Shown here piece after piece: positions 38,802 through 47,597 of a DNA stretch of 64,000 nt (position 1 is its first letter; every line of letters begins with the position of its first letter). The translations under genes were made by a program, and so were the position numbers. This DNA is from Blattabacterium sp. (Blatta orientalis) str. Tarazona (GTDB lineage Bacteria; Bacteroidota; Bacteroidia; Flavobacteriales; Blattabacteriaceae). A model generated the notes under the pieces. That model worked only from the letters and a program-made list of their open reading frames with translations. It was not told the origin of the DNA and did no database searches. The stretch spans positions 62,001 through 126,000 of the forward strand of contig NC_020195.1 of the NCBI RefSeq assembly GCF_000334405.1, read 5' to 3'.

Positions 38802-38927
38802 TCTATTTCCATGATTTTACGGTAAAAATATAAAAATTATAGATGAAATAAACCTTTGATATTATTGCTATTCGTTCACTTATAAAATTTTATAATTATC
38901 TTTGTTCAGTGTACTTAAAGAAATTAA

Positions 38928-40156
38928 ATGAATGCACTTGGAAAAATTTTAGATTATTCAAAATCTTATAAAGATCATTTTTTAATTTTTTTAAAAAAAA
39001 TTTTCTCATATAAATATGGAAAAATGAAAACGCTTGGAATCTTATGCCTTTTTATCATTTTTCTTTTTTTATTCGTAATATCTTTAGGTATTTAGATGAA
39101 TATTTCATGAGAGGAGCTAAAAATCAATTGGGAAAATTTTTTCCTGTGATAGAAGAACCTTTAAATTCTACAAAAATTAGAAATATTTTTAATGCTGAAA
39201 ATAAAATGCAAAAACGTTTTGAAAATATATCTGAATGTCAAAGAAAACTTTCCGCTCGTGTTGTTGTGTTTTTTTTTGTAAATCGTAAAAAAGAATTAGT
39301 TTCTCCTGTTAGTGAATTTCTAGGTTCTCTCACAATGATTTTGATTGTTTGGGATGGAGGAAAACTTTTTTTATAAAAAAAATGAATGGCACCAGAAATC
39401 CTTTTTTCTTTTGTTGGATTAATTTTTCAAATTATTAATCCAGCAAAAAATTTAGTTAATTCCATATCGAATATTCAAAATCGAATATTCAAAAATGAAA
39501 AGCTACAGCAGAACGTATTGTGGAAATCTAAATGTCTCTCAAAAGAACAAACACTATCTAAATCCATTTTATAAATTTGACATATAATAAATTAGTTCTA
39601 ATTAAAAATTTAACTTTCTCTTTAAAAAAGGAAAAACTATAACTTTATTAGGAAAATCTGGAAGTGGAAAATCTACTATAGATAATTTACTGGCTAATTT
39701 TTATGAGGTGTACTCAGGAGAAATAACTATTGACGGAATCAATATTAAATATTTAAAAACTAGAGAGTACAGAAGATTATTGGGAATGGTGACGCAAGAA
39801 CCTGTTCTTTTTTTAATGATTCTGTTTTCAATAATATTGCTTTATGTCTAGAAAGAGTTTCTATAAAATCCGTTATTGGATATAATAGAAACAAAGTTGT
39901 CTATGGGACAAATACAAAGAATTAGCATATCTATAACGGTGTTGAAAAATTCTCCAATCTTTAAATAAAATGTTTAAAACATGTTTAAAAACAGGACTTC
40001 ATTAGTTATTTTCCATCGATTTTCTTCTACTATTAGACAAAATGCAGATCATCTTATTGTATTAGAGAAAGGAAAAATAATAGAACAAGGAAAATACAAA
40101 GTTTTAATTTCAAAAAAGAAACTTACAGAAATTTACTTTCTTTACAAAGTTTTTAA
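38928..40156 (+). pseudogene. Eroded MsbA-type ABC exporter
   Basis: The 1.36 kb between secDF and terC holds the debris of one ABC exporter (permease plus ATPase). The start (MNALGKILDYSKSYKDHF) runs 57 codons to a TAG. Later pieces in other frames are SARVVVFF, the late permease segments SPVSEFLGSLTMILIVWDGG and IINPAKNLVNSISNIQ, the ATPase with Walker A GKSGSGKST, GMVTQEPVLF, an altered signature LSMGQIQRISI, and the tail [10 protein letters not shown] ... [11 protein letters not shown] ending SLQSF-stop at 40156. Walker B and roughly 200 permease residues are deleted. Intact relatives are about 600 residues, so one third is gone. Confidence 0.88.
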
Positions 40157-40164
40157 TAGTCAAA

Positions 40165-40878
40165 ATGAAGGACTTTTTCTTAAATTCTATTATAGATATA
40201 GTAGAGAATCCTCTCATCTCCATTTCCATTATAGGAAATTTATTTTTTATAGAAAGTATTTTATCAATAGATAATGCGGCTGTGCTAGCTTCTATGATTA
40301 TGGATTTGAAGAAAGAAGATAGAAAAAAAGCTTTTAAATACGGAATTTTTGGAGCTTATTTTTTTAGAGGGATTGCGCTTTTATGCGCTTCTTTCTTAAT
40401 TAAAATTTGGTGGTTAAAACCATTAGGAGGGTTATATTTAATTTACCTTGGATTAAATTATTTTTTTTCATCAAAGAATTCTTCTTTTAAAAAAAACAAG
40501 GATAGAAAACTTAGAAATTCCTTTTGGATGGTTCTTCTTTCTATAGAAATAATGGATTTAGCTTTTTCTATTGATAATCTATTTGCTGCTGTAGCTTTAT
40601 CAGAAAATTTTTTATTAATTTTTTTAGGAGTTTTTATAGGAATCTTAGCTATGAGATTTGCAGCTCAAGGATTTATTAAATTACTGGAATTATATCCATT
40701 TTTAAAAAATTCAGCATTTTCCGTAATTTTGTTACTTGGAATAAAACTTTTATTATCTCCTTTTATACATTCCATTTTCTCGAATAAAAATTTTTCTTTG
40801 GAGGGTTTTTTTTCTATTTTTTACCGTAGCCATATTTTTATTTCCAATGATTATTTCCTGGATATTTTCTACTACTAA
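40165..40878 (+). CDS. TerC-family membrane protein, C-terminus frameshifted
   Basis: Seven-helix integral membrane protein of the TerC/YkoY family, linked in other bacteria to metal (manganese) export and in some to loading of exported proteins. Paired acidic motifs [13 protein letters not shown] and [15 protein letters not shown] are conserved. The first 214 residues look normal. After that the frame breaks at eight T (40806-40813): the present frame ends [15 protein letters not shown] and a few more, while the +1 frame reads [18 protein letters not shown] and on to a TAA at 40883-40885, the expected last helix. With seven T the protein would be 239 residues. Hence genuine frameshift, slippage-corrected gene, or sequence error. 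Confidence 0.8.
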   Translation: MKDFFLNSIIDIVENPLISISIIGNLFFIESILSIDNAAVLASMIMDLKKEDRKKAFKYGIFGAYFFRGIALLCASFLIKIWWLKPLGGLYLIYLGLNYFFSSKNSSFKKNKDRKLRNSFWMVLLSIEIMDLAFSIDNLFAAVALSENFLLIFLGVFIGILAMRFAAQGFIKLLELYPFLKNSAFSVILLLGIKLLLSPFIHSIFSNKNFSLEGFFSIFYRSHIFISNDYFLDIFYY

Positions 40879-40886
40879 AAAATAAA

Positions 40887-42074
40887 TTAAACTAATATGA
40901 GGATTGGATCTTCTAACAGGTTTTTTAAATGCTTAAGAAAATTACTTCCTGTAGATCCATCTATTATTCTGTGATCACAAGATAAAGTTACTTTCATGAC
41001 ATATCCGATTGAAATTTCGGAATTTTTTACAATAGGTTTTTCTGTAATGGTTCCTATAGAAAGAATAGAAGAATTAGGAATATTAATAATAGAAGTAAAA
41101 AATTCTATTCCGTACATTCCTAGATTTGAAACTGTAAACGTACTATTTTCTATCTCTTCAGGCTTTATTTTTCTAGACTTTGAACGTAAAACTTTATCTT
41201 TGATTTCTTGGGATATTTGTAGTAATGATTTTTGATCCGCATTGTGGATCACTGGAACAATTAACCCTTCTTTTACTGCTACTGCCACTCCAATATTAAT
41301 GAAAGAATGATAGATTATTTCTTCTTCTTTCCATGAAGTATTTACATTAGGATTCTTTTTCAAAGAGATTGCAACTGCTTTAATAATAATATCATTAAAA
41401 GAAATTTTTTCTTCGGTAGAGAGTTTTTCATTTAAATCTTTTCTTAATTGTATCATTTTTCCTACATCAATTTCAATAATGAGATAATAGTGAGGAGCTG
41501 TAAATTTTGAATGAGTTAAATGTTCAGCTATTTTTTTTCTCATAGAAGAAAGAATGACTCGTTTATCATCTATTTGTTCATGGACTATTCTTCTATTATT
41601 ATCATCTAATGTTTTTTCGTATGTTTCAATATCTCTTTTAATGATCCGACCGTGATCTCCACTTCCTTTTATCTTTCTGATAGAAATCCCTACTTCTTTG
41701 GCCATTCTTTTTGCTAAAGGAGAGATAAATATCCTGTCTTTATTCTTTTTTCTATTCTCATTAGAAAGTATTTTTTCTCCCTTTTTCTCCTTTATTTTTT
41801 CTTTTGAATTTTTAATAAGATGGCTAATATCTTCTCCTTCTTCACCAATGATGGCTAATATATCATTGACACGTGTTTTTTTCCCTTCTTCTACACCAAT
41901 AAAAAGAAGAATTCCACTAACGTCAATTTCAAAATCTTGAGTAGCTTTATCCGTTTCGATTTCTGCTAAAATATCTCCTTCGGAAACTTTGTCTCCTACT
42001 TTTTTATTCCATTTAATTATAGTCCCCTCTTCCATCGTATCACTCAATTGGGGCATGGATATTATTTCCGCCAT
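40887..42074 (-). CDS. pdhC: Pyruvate dehydrogenase E2, dihydrolipoamide acetyltransferase
   Basis: Acetyl-transfer core of the pyruvate dehydrogenase complex. One N-terminal lipoyl domain carries the lipoylated Lys in EIETDKATQDFE, then a flexible linker, an E3-binding domain (ISPLAKRMAKEVGISI, HGRIIKRDIE), and the catalytic domain ending in DHRIIDGSTG. At 395 residues it has one lipoyl domain, fewer than many flavobacterial enzymes, which often have two. It lies 44 bases after pdhA. Confidence 0.96.
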   Translation of the reverse strand: MAEIISMPQLSDTMEEGTIIKWNKKVGDKVSEGDILAEIETDKATQDFEIDVSGILLFIGVEEGKKTRVNDILAIIGEEGEDISHLIKNSKEKIKEKKGEKILSNENRKKNKDRIFISPLAKRMAKEVGISIRKIKGSGDHGRIIKRDIETYEKTLDDNNRRIVHEQIDDKRVILSSMRKKIAEHLTHSKFTAPHYYLIIEIDVGKMIQLRKDLNEKLSTEEKISFNDIIIKAVAISLKKNPNVNTSWKEEEIIYHSFINIGVAVAVKEGLIVPVIHNADQKSLLQISQEIKDKVLRSKSRKIKPEEIENSTFTVSNLGMYGIEFFTSIINIPNSSILSIGTITEKPIVKNSEISIGYVMKVTLSCDHRIIDGSTGSNFLKHLKNLLEDPILILV

Positions 42075-42118
42075 GATTTTTCAGATATTTATTATAAAAC
42101 AAGTAACATCACAACAAA

Positions 42119-43123
42119 TCAGGAAGGTATCACTTGATCCAAAAAAGGATAATTTGATTCGTTATAAACAACATCATACATATGTTCTAAAGAAGGATCA
42201 TCCGAATTTTCTGCAAATTCTACACAAGAATCTACTTCTTTTTTTATTTTATTTTCAATAGAATTTAATCTTTCTATGGTTTCCCACTTATTTTGTATAA
42301 TGATTTTTTTCAATTTCAAAATTGGATCCTTTTTTTTATAGGAATGAACTTCTTCTTTACTACGATATGATTCAGTATCAGACATAGAATGGCCCCTATA
42401 TCTGTAAGTTTTAATATCCAAAAAAGTAGATCCATTTCCACTTCTAGCTCTTTCAATGGCTATATAAGCAGCTTTAGCTATTTTTTCAGGATCCATTCCA
42501 TCTACAGGAAAAGATGGCATTCCATACGAATGACCAATTTTATAAATTTCTTCTATATTTGTACTCCTTTTTACGGATGTTCCCATAGCATATTGATTAT
42601 TTTCACATATAAAAACAACAGGAAGTTTCCATATCATAGACATGTTAAAAGTTTCATGTAAAGCTCCTTGTCTAACGGCCCCGTCTCCCATAAGTGTAAG
42701 CGTTACTGCATCTCTATTGAAATATTTATCTGCGAAAGCAATCCCAGCTCCTAGGGGAATTTGTCCTCCTACAATTCCATGTCCACCATAAAAACGATGT
42801 TTTTTGCTAAAAATGTGCATAGACCCTCCAATCCCATGAGATGTCCCTGTAACCTTTCCTAGGAGTTCTGCCATAACTTTTTTTGGATTCACTCCCATAG
42901 AAATAGGTAAAATATGACATCTATAAGCGGTAATAATCTTATCTTTAGACATATCCATAGCATGAGTCAACCCAGCAGGAAGTGCTTCTTGTCCATTATA
43001 TAAATGTAAAAATCCTCTAATTTTTCGTTTTAAGTATAGGGAACGACATTTGTCCTCAAATTTTCTCCAAAAAGACATATCTTGAAACCACTTTAAGTAA
43101 GTTTCTGTGGTAATTTCTTTCAT
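42119..43123 (-). CDS. pdhA: Pyruvate dehydrogenase E1 alpha subunit
   Basis: Thiamine-diphosphate-dependent alpha chain that decarboxylates pyruvate. The thiamine-binding motif GDGAVRQGALHETFNM, HGIGGSMHIFS and the phosphorylation-loop-like YRYRGHSMSD are intact. I start at ATG 43123 (MKEITTETYLKWFQ), 334 residues; the open frame can run 18 residues further upstream. The beta subunit gene is not adjacent, a split also seen in free-living flavobacteria. Confidence 0.95.
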   Translation of the reverse strand: MKEITTETYLKWFQDMSFWRKFEDKCRSLYLKRKIRGFLHLYNGQEALPAGLTHAMDMSKDKIITAYRCHILPISMGVNPKKVMAELLGKVTGTSHGIGGSMHIFSKKHRFYGGHGIVGGQIPLGAGIAFADKYFNRDAVTLTLMGDGAVRQGALHETFNMSMIWKLPVVFICENNQYAMGTSVKRSTNIEEIYKIGHSYGMPSFPVDGMDPEKIAKAAYIAIERARSGNGSTFLDIKTYRYRGHSMSDTESYRSKEEVHSYKKKDPILKLKKIIIQNKWETIERLNSIENKIKKEVDSCVEFAENSDDPSLEHMYDVVYNESNYPFLDQVIPS

Positions 43124-43183
43124 TAACTTTATGAAATTATCGTATACAAATTTAATCTTTAAGATATAAATCCACAAAAGAAT

Positions 43184-44485
43184 TTAGATGAAATGAATCA
43201 GACTTTCTAAGGAATTTTTTCTAGATCCTTTAATTAGGATATAATCTGCTTTTAGAGAATTGCTTTTTATCCATTGAATAAAAATATTTTTATGAGAAAA
43301 TATTCGGATTCTATTAGAGGAATTTCTATTTGTATTAGAAAATATTTCCCCAATTAAGAAAATTGCATTTATATTGCTCTTTTCTAAAAATGAAATGATT
43401 TTCGCATGTTCTTTCTTAGAAAAAGATCCCAATTCTAACATATCTCCTAATATAGCTATTTTATTTCCTTGAATTTTATTAAAAAAGGTAAGAGTTTCTA
43501 TCATACTGCTAGGATTTGCATTATAACAATCTACTATGATTTTTACATTTTCTTTCTCTAAAATTTGAGAACGATAATTATTTGGAATATAGCCTTCTAC
43601 AGCTTTTTTTATTTTTTTTAAAGGAACTTTAAAATAATTTCCAATAGTTATAGCAGAAGCTATATTATACAAATTATAAGAACCAACCAATGAAGAAACT
43701 ATTTGCATGTCTTTAATACATAATACAGATTTTAAATCTGTTTTGTTCCAAAAATATTTAATAGGAACATTTACATCCGAATTAACTCTTTCCGAAAAAA
43801 TATATCTTTCAATACCTAAACTATGAATTAATTGAATAGGATCATCTCCATTTACAAAAACTTTTTTTTTGTTTTTTTTAAAAAAATTGTACAATTCCAA
43901 TTTTCCACGAATCACTCCTTTTATATTTTTAAATCCTTCCAGATGAGCTTTTCCGAAATTAGTTATATATCCATAGTTTGGATGAATAATAGAACACATT
44001 TTTTGTATTTCTTTTTCTTGATTTGCTCCAATTTCTACAACAGAAATCTGTGTATTTTTAGGCATAGATAACAAGGTTAATGGAATTCCTATATGATTAT
44101 TGAAATTTTTTTCAGTAGAATGAACTACTTCATATTTTTTAGAGAGAATAGCTGTTGTTAATTCTTTAGTCGTCGTTTTTCCATTACTTCCTGTAATGGC
44201 TATAATAGGAACTCTATTAAGTTGTAATCTGTGATATAGAGCCAACTCTTGTAAAGAAGATAAAGCATTTTTTACAAAAAAAATGTTTTTATGAGGAAAA
44301 GAATATTTTATATTATCTACAATGGCTATCATGGCCCCATTTGAAATCGCTTCATGAGCAAACTGATTTCCATCAAAATTTTTTCCTTTTAAAGCAAAAA
44401 AAATGGAACCATTTTTTACTTTTTTACTATTTATTTCTATCCCGGAAGAAATAGTATACAATCTATACAAATCTTGTATTTTCAC
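43184..44485 (-). CDS. murF: UDP-MurNAc-tripeptide--D-Ala-D-Ala ligase
   Basis: Adds D-alanyl-D-alanine to the peptidoglycan precursor in the cytoplasm. The ATP-binding motif TGSNGKTTTKE is at residues 98-108. VEIGANQEKEI, NFGKAHLEGF and DCYNANPSSM follow in the order expected of Mur ligases. Length is 433 residues. It shows that the symbiont makes a peptidoglycan stem, in line with uppS. Upstream lies cdaA in the same direction, 15 bases away. Confidence 0.96.
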   Translation of the reverse strand: MKIQDLYRLYTISSGIEINSKKVKNGSIFFALKGKNFDGNQFAHEAISNGAMIAIVDNIKYSFPHKNIFFVKNALSSLQELALYHRLQLNRVPIIAITGSNGKTTTKELTTAILSKKYEVVHSTEKNFNNHIGIPLTLLSMPKNTQISVVEIGANQEKEIQKMCSIIHPNYGYITNFGKAHLEGFKNIKGVIRGKLELYNFFKKNKKKVFVNGDDPIQLIHSLGIERYIFSERVNSDVNVPIKYFWNKTDLKSVLCIKDMQIVSSLVGSYNLYNIASAITIGNYFKVPLKKIKKAVEGYIPNNYRSQILEKENVKIIVDCYNANPSSMIETLTFFNKIQGNKIAILGDMLELGSFSKKEHAKIISFLEKSNINAIFLIGEIFSNTNRNSSNRIRIFSHKNIFIQWIKSNSLKADYILIKGSRKNSLESLIHFI

Positions 44486-44500
44486 AAATGTAATTTTTTT

Positions 44501-45289
44501 TTACAGAATATCCTTTTCCAGTTTCATTTTTAAATTATTAATGTTAGTAATCACTGTTCTTTTTTGATCTTTAATATAAGAAATATAACCTGTTTCTTCG
44601 GAAATAACTAAACAAATGGCGTCTGTTTTTTCGGATAACCCGATAGCAGCTCTGTGACGAAGACCTAAACGAGATGGAATTTCTTTATTGTAAGAAACGG
44701 GAAGTATTGCTCTTGTTCTTACTATTTTATCTCCTATAACAACTACAGCCCCATCATGTAATGGACTATTTTTATAAAAAATGCTTTCTAAAATAGGAAT
44801 GTTCACTTTCGCTTCCATTTCATCTCCATTCTGGATAAATTCTTTTATATCTTGATGCATTTGAATAACAATTAATACTCCTGTTTTATCTCCTGATAAA
44901 ATAGCACAAGCCTTCACGATACTATCTATTGTTTCGGTTTTCACAGAAACACCGGATTTTCTAAAAAGAGAAATAATAAATTTTTTAAAAAAAATTCTGC
45001 TCCCAACTATGAGAAGAAATTTTCTAATTTCTGGTTGAAATAGAATAATTAAAGCTAAAAAACCTCCTTTAAAAAAAGCACTCATTACTATACTCAGGTA
45101 TTTCATTTCATATGCTTCGACTATTTTCCAGAAAACAAAAGTCGCAATAATTCCGTAAAAAATATTTAAAACCGCTGTGTTATAGACAAGTCTATATACT
45201 TGTAAGAAAATCATGGCTACTAGAAAAACATCTAAAATATCAATGAAAGAAATTTTCAAAAAAATATAATAATGAAAAAACGGATTCAT
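44501..45289 (-). CDS. cdaA: Diadenylate cyclase CdaA
   Basis: Membrane-bound enzyme that makes cyclic di-AMP from two ATP. Three N-terminal helices (about residues 10-85) anchor it, and the DAC domain carries both catalytic signatures, HDGAVVV with DGA at 179-181 and LRHRAAIGLSE with RHR at 211-213. At 262 residues it is complete. CdaA is usually tied to cell-wall and potassium balance; here it lies directly upstream of murF, 15 bases apart, and downstream of folP, 40 bases apart, all on the minus strand. Confidence 0.95.
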   Translation of the reverse strand: MNPFFHYYIFLKISFIDILDVFLVAMIFLQVYRLVYNTAVLNIFYGIIATFVFWKIVEAYEMKYLSIVMSAFFKGGFLALIILFQPEIRKFLLIVGSRIFFKKFIISLFRKSGVSVKTETIDSIVKACAILSGDKTGVLIVIQMHQDIKEFIQNGDEMEAKVNIPILESIFYKNSPLHDGAVVVIGDKIVRTRAILPVSYNKEIPSRLGLRHRAAIGLSEKTDAICLVISEETGYISYIKDQKRTVITNINNLKMKLEKDIL

Positions 45290-45329
45290 ATAAAAAAAAT
45301 AATATACGTTTTTTAATGGTAGACTGATA

Positions 45330-46160
45330 TTATATTCTATTCCTATAATACTGGACCAATTTTATACACTCTACAGCTTCTTTTACATCATGTACACGTA
45401 AAAAATTAACTTTCTTCAAGAGAGCTATAGTATGGATGATCGAAGTAGCATTTAAAGATTCTTCAGAAGAAATCCTTAGAATTTTTTGAATCATAGACTT
45501 TCTAGAAATACCTACTAAAATTAGGTAATCTCCAAATCCTAGCAAAGATAAATGTTTCAATAATTGAAAATTTTGTTGTAATGTTTTTCCAAAACCAAAA
45601 CCAGGATCTATAATTATATCATTGATTCCATGTTTTTTCAACATGGAAATTTTTCGAGAAAAAAAGTTGTTTATTTCTATAATTGTATTCTGATAACATG
45701 GTTTTTTTTGCATATTAAGAGGAATCCCCTTCATATGACATAATATATATGGAATACGAAATTTAGAGAATAAGGAAAACATTTTTTTATCTAGATTTCC
45801 TCCAGAAACATCATTTATAATTAAAGCTCCTTCTTCTACAGCCATTCTGGCTACTTTACTACGGAAAGTGTCTATAGATATTTTAGTATTTGGAAATGTT
45901 TTTAGGATGGAACGAATAAACGGAATAACCCTCTTTATTTCTTCTTCTTCTGTAGGAAATTTAGACCATGGACGAGTTGAACAACCTCCAACATCGATAA
46001 AATCAGATCCTTCTTCTAATAGATTTTCTACATGTCGTAGCATATGAAGTTCTGATTTTAGCTTTCCTCCATCATAAAAAGAATCAGGAGTTAGATTAAC
46101 TATCCCCATAATTTTTGGTTCTTTAAAACACAATAAGGTTCCTCCACAATTAATTGTCAT
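45330..46160 (-). CDS. folP: Dihydropteroate synthase
   Basis: Joins p-aminobenzoate to the pterin diphosphate in folate synthesis. Signatures are GIVNLTPDSFYDGG, the DVGGCSTRPWS loop, IINDVSGG, DPGFGFGKT and the C-terminal RVHDVKEAVE. Length is 276 residues. It is the first of folP-cdaA-murF and divergent from the DUF1599 gene across a 47-base spacer. Confidence 0.96.
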   Translation of the reverse strand: MTINCGGTLLCFKEPKIMGIVNLTPDSFYDGGKLKSELHMLRHVENLLEEGSDFIDVGGCSTRPWSKFPTEEEEIKRVIPFIRSILKTFPNTKISIDTFRSKVARMAVEEGALIINDVSGGNLDKKMFSLFSKFRIPYILCHMKGIPLNMQKKPCYQNTIIEINNFFSRKISMLKKHGINDIIIDPGFGFGKTLQQNFQLLKHLSLLGFGDYLILVGISRKSMIQKILRISSEESLNATSIIHTIALLKKVNFLRVHDVKEAVECIKLVQYYRNRI

Positions 46161-46207
46161 TAAAAAATTATTTTTACACCTACATCCATATATAAAATTA
46201 AAATGAT

Positions 46208-46708
46208 ATGAATCATATTTCTATTGATTTTCTCATGAGAAAATGTGAAGAATTATTTAAAGAAAAATTAAAAGTTTATGATCTTTCATGGAAAGAGATC
46301 AAAATATCTTCTATAATAGATCAAATTTTCATTAAAGTAGTTCGGATTCAAAATATTCAAGAAAGAGGATTTCAAGAAGTAGAAGAAGAGAAAGTTATAG
46401 ATACATTTATAGATGTGATTAATTATATTGTAATTACATTAATAAAATTAAATATTGATTTTAAAAAAAAGGTTTCTCATTCTGAAGTCATGAACATTTA
46501 TATTCAAAAATTTGATAAAATCAAAGAATTATATGATGATAATAACCAAAAGGAAAGTATTTCAATAGAAAATCTATTAGAAGAAATTTTGTATTTGAAA
46601 CAAAAAGAAACAAAAATTTTATACAAAAAATTAGAAAATATCTGTTTAAAAATGTTAAATATGACTATATTCTTATTAATGAAAAATATTCCTAAAAAAA
46701 GAAATTAA
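46208..46708 (+). CDS. DUF1599-family protein
   Basis: A 166-residue soluble, helix-rich protein that fits the Bacteroidota DUF1599 group, named in some databases a nucleotide-modification-associated domain. The EKVIDTFIDVINYIVITLIKL segment and the location between folP and tpiA support this. No catalytic residues can be named, and the function is unknown. It is co-directional with tpiA, 19 bases apart; the DoxX-like gene often found between them in free-living relatives is absent. Confidence 0.72.
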   Translation: MNHISIDFLMRKCEELFKEKLKVYDLSWKEIKISSIIDQIFIKVVRIQNIQERGFQEVEEEKVIDTFIDVINYIVITLIKLNIDFKKKVSHSEVMNIYIQKFDKIKELYDDNNQKESISIENLLEEILYLKQKETKILYKKLENICLKMLNMTIFLLMKNIPKKRN

Positions 46709-46727
46709 AATAGAATTAAGAATAGAA

Positions 46728-47492
46728 ATGAAAAAAAAAATTGTAATTGCAAATTGGAAAATGAATCATGATTTCTATGAAACCACTTCTTTTCTCAGAA
46801 ATTTATTTAAAAATTTTTTTTATGAAAAAAAAATAAATAACAAAAAGAAAGTAATTATTGCTCCATCTTTTCCTTTCTTGCATATTTCAAATCAAATATT
46901 ACAGGGGAGTTCTTTGAGTCTTGCGGCACAAAATATTTTTCAAATGGAAAATGGATCTTATACGGGAGAAGTATCTGCTTCCATGTTAAGATCCATAGGA
47001 ATTCATAAAGTAATATTAGGACACAGTGAGCGAAGAAAATATTTTTCTGAAAAAAATGAGATATTGCTAAAAAAAATTAAAATAGCATTAAAATATGGTT
47101 TTCATATTATTTTTTGTATCGGAGAAACTGCTTTGGAAAGAGAAAAAAACGAACAATTTTTGATAGTCAAAAAACAATTGGAAGAAACTGTATTTCATTG
47201 TTCTTCTTTAGAAGAAATTAGTTATTTTATCATAGCATATGAGCCTATATGGGCCATTGGGACCGGAAAAACAGCAACTTCTGAAGAAGCTCAGACCATG
47301 CATCGATATATTAGATCCTTATTTCTAGATAAATATGGAGAAAAAGTTTCCAAAAAAATGTCTATCTTATATGGAGGAAGTATAAACGATCTTAATGCAA
47401 GAAATCTTTTTGCTCAAGAAGATATAGATGGAGGACTTGTAGGAAATTCTTCACTAGAAATAGAAAAATTTTTGACAATTATTCAATCTTAA
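46728..47492 (+). CDS. tpiA: Triose-phosphate isomerase
   Basis: Interconverts dihydroxyacetone phosphate and glyceraldehyde 3-phosphate. The lysine in ANWKMNHD (residue 11), the catalytic histidine in ILGHSERR, the glutamate in AYEPIWAIGTGKT and the phosphate-binding GGSIN are all present. Length is 254 residues. It precedes tRNA-Arg on the same strand by 24 bases. Confidence 0.98.
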   Translation: MKKKIVIANWKMNHDFYETTSFLRNLFKNFFYEKKINNKKKVIIAPSFPFLHISNQILQGSSLSLAAQNIFQMENGSYTGEVSASMLRSIGIHKVILGHSERRKYFSEKNEILLKKIKIALKYGFHIIFCIGETALEREKNEQFLIVKKQLEETVFHCSSLEEISYFIIAYEPIWAIGTGKTATSEEAQTMHRYIRSLFLDKYGEKVSKKMSILYGGSINDLNARNLFAQEDIDGGLVGNSSLEIEKFLTIIQS

Positions 47493-47516
47493 TATCTTTG
47501 TGTGGGTTATGCATTA

Positions 47517-47590
47517 GGCCTCGTAGCTTAATAGGATAGAGCATCTGACTACGGATCAGAAGGTTATGGGTTCGAATCCCTTCGAGGTCT
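47517..47590 (+). tRNA. tRNA-Arg (ACG)
   Basis: Cloverleaf with acceptor GGCCTCG/CGAGGTC (one G-U pair), D arm GCTT..GAGC, anticodon stem TCTGA/TCAGA and loop CTACGGA (anticodon ACG, to be read as ICG after deamination), T loop TTCGAAT. The T stem ATGGG/CCCTT holds one U-U mismatch and the discriminator position is T. CCA is not encoded. Confidence 0.92.
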
Positions 47591-47597
47591 CATATTA

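Noticed and set aside
39044-39376. Open frames at 39044-39376, 39386-39574 and 39981-40274 as separate small genes.
   Set aside because: They are successive fragments of one decayed ABC exporter; treated as a single pseudogene.
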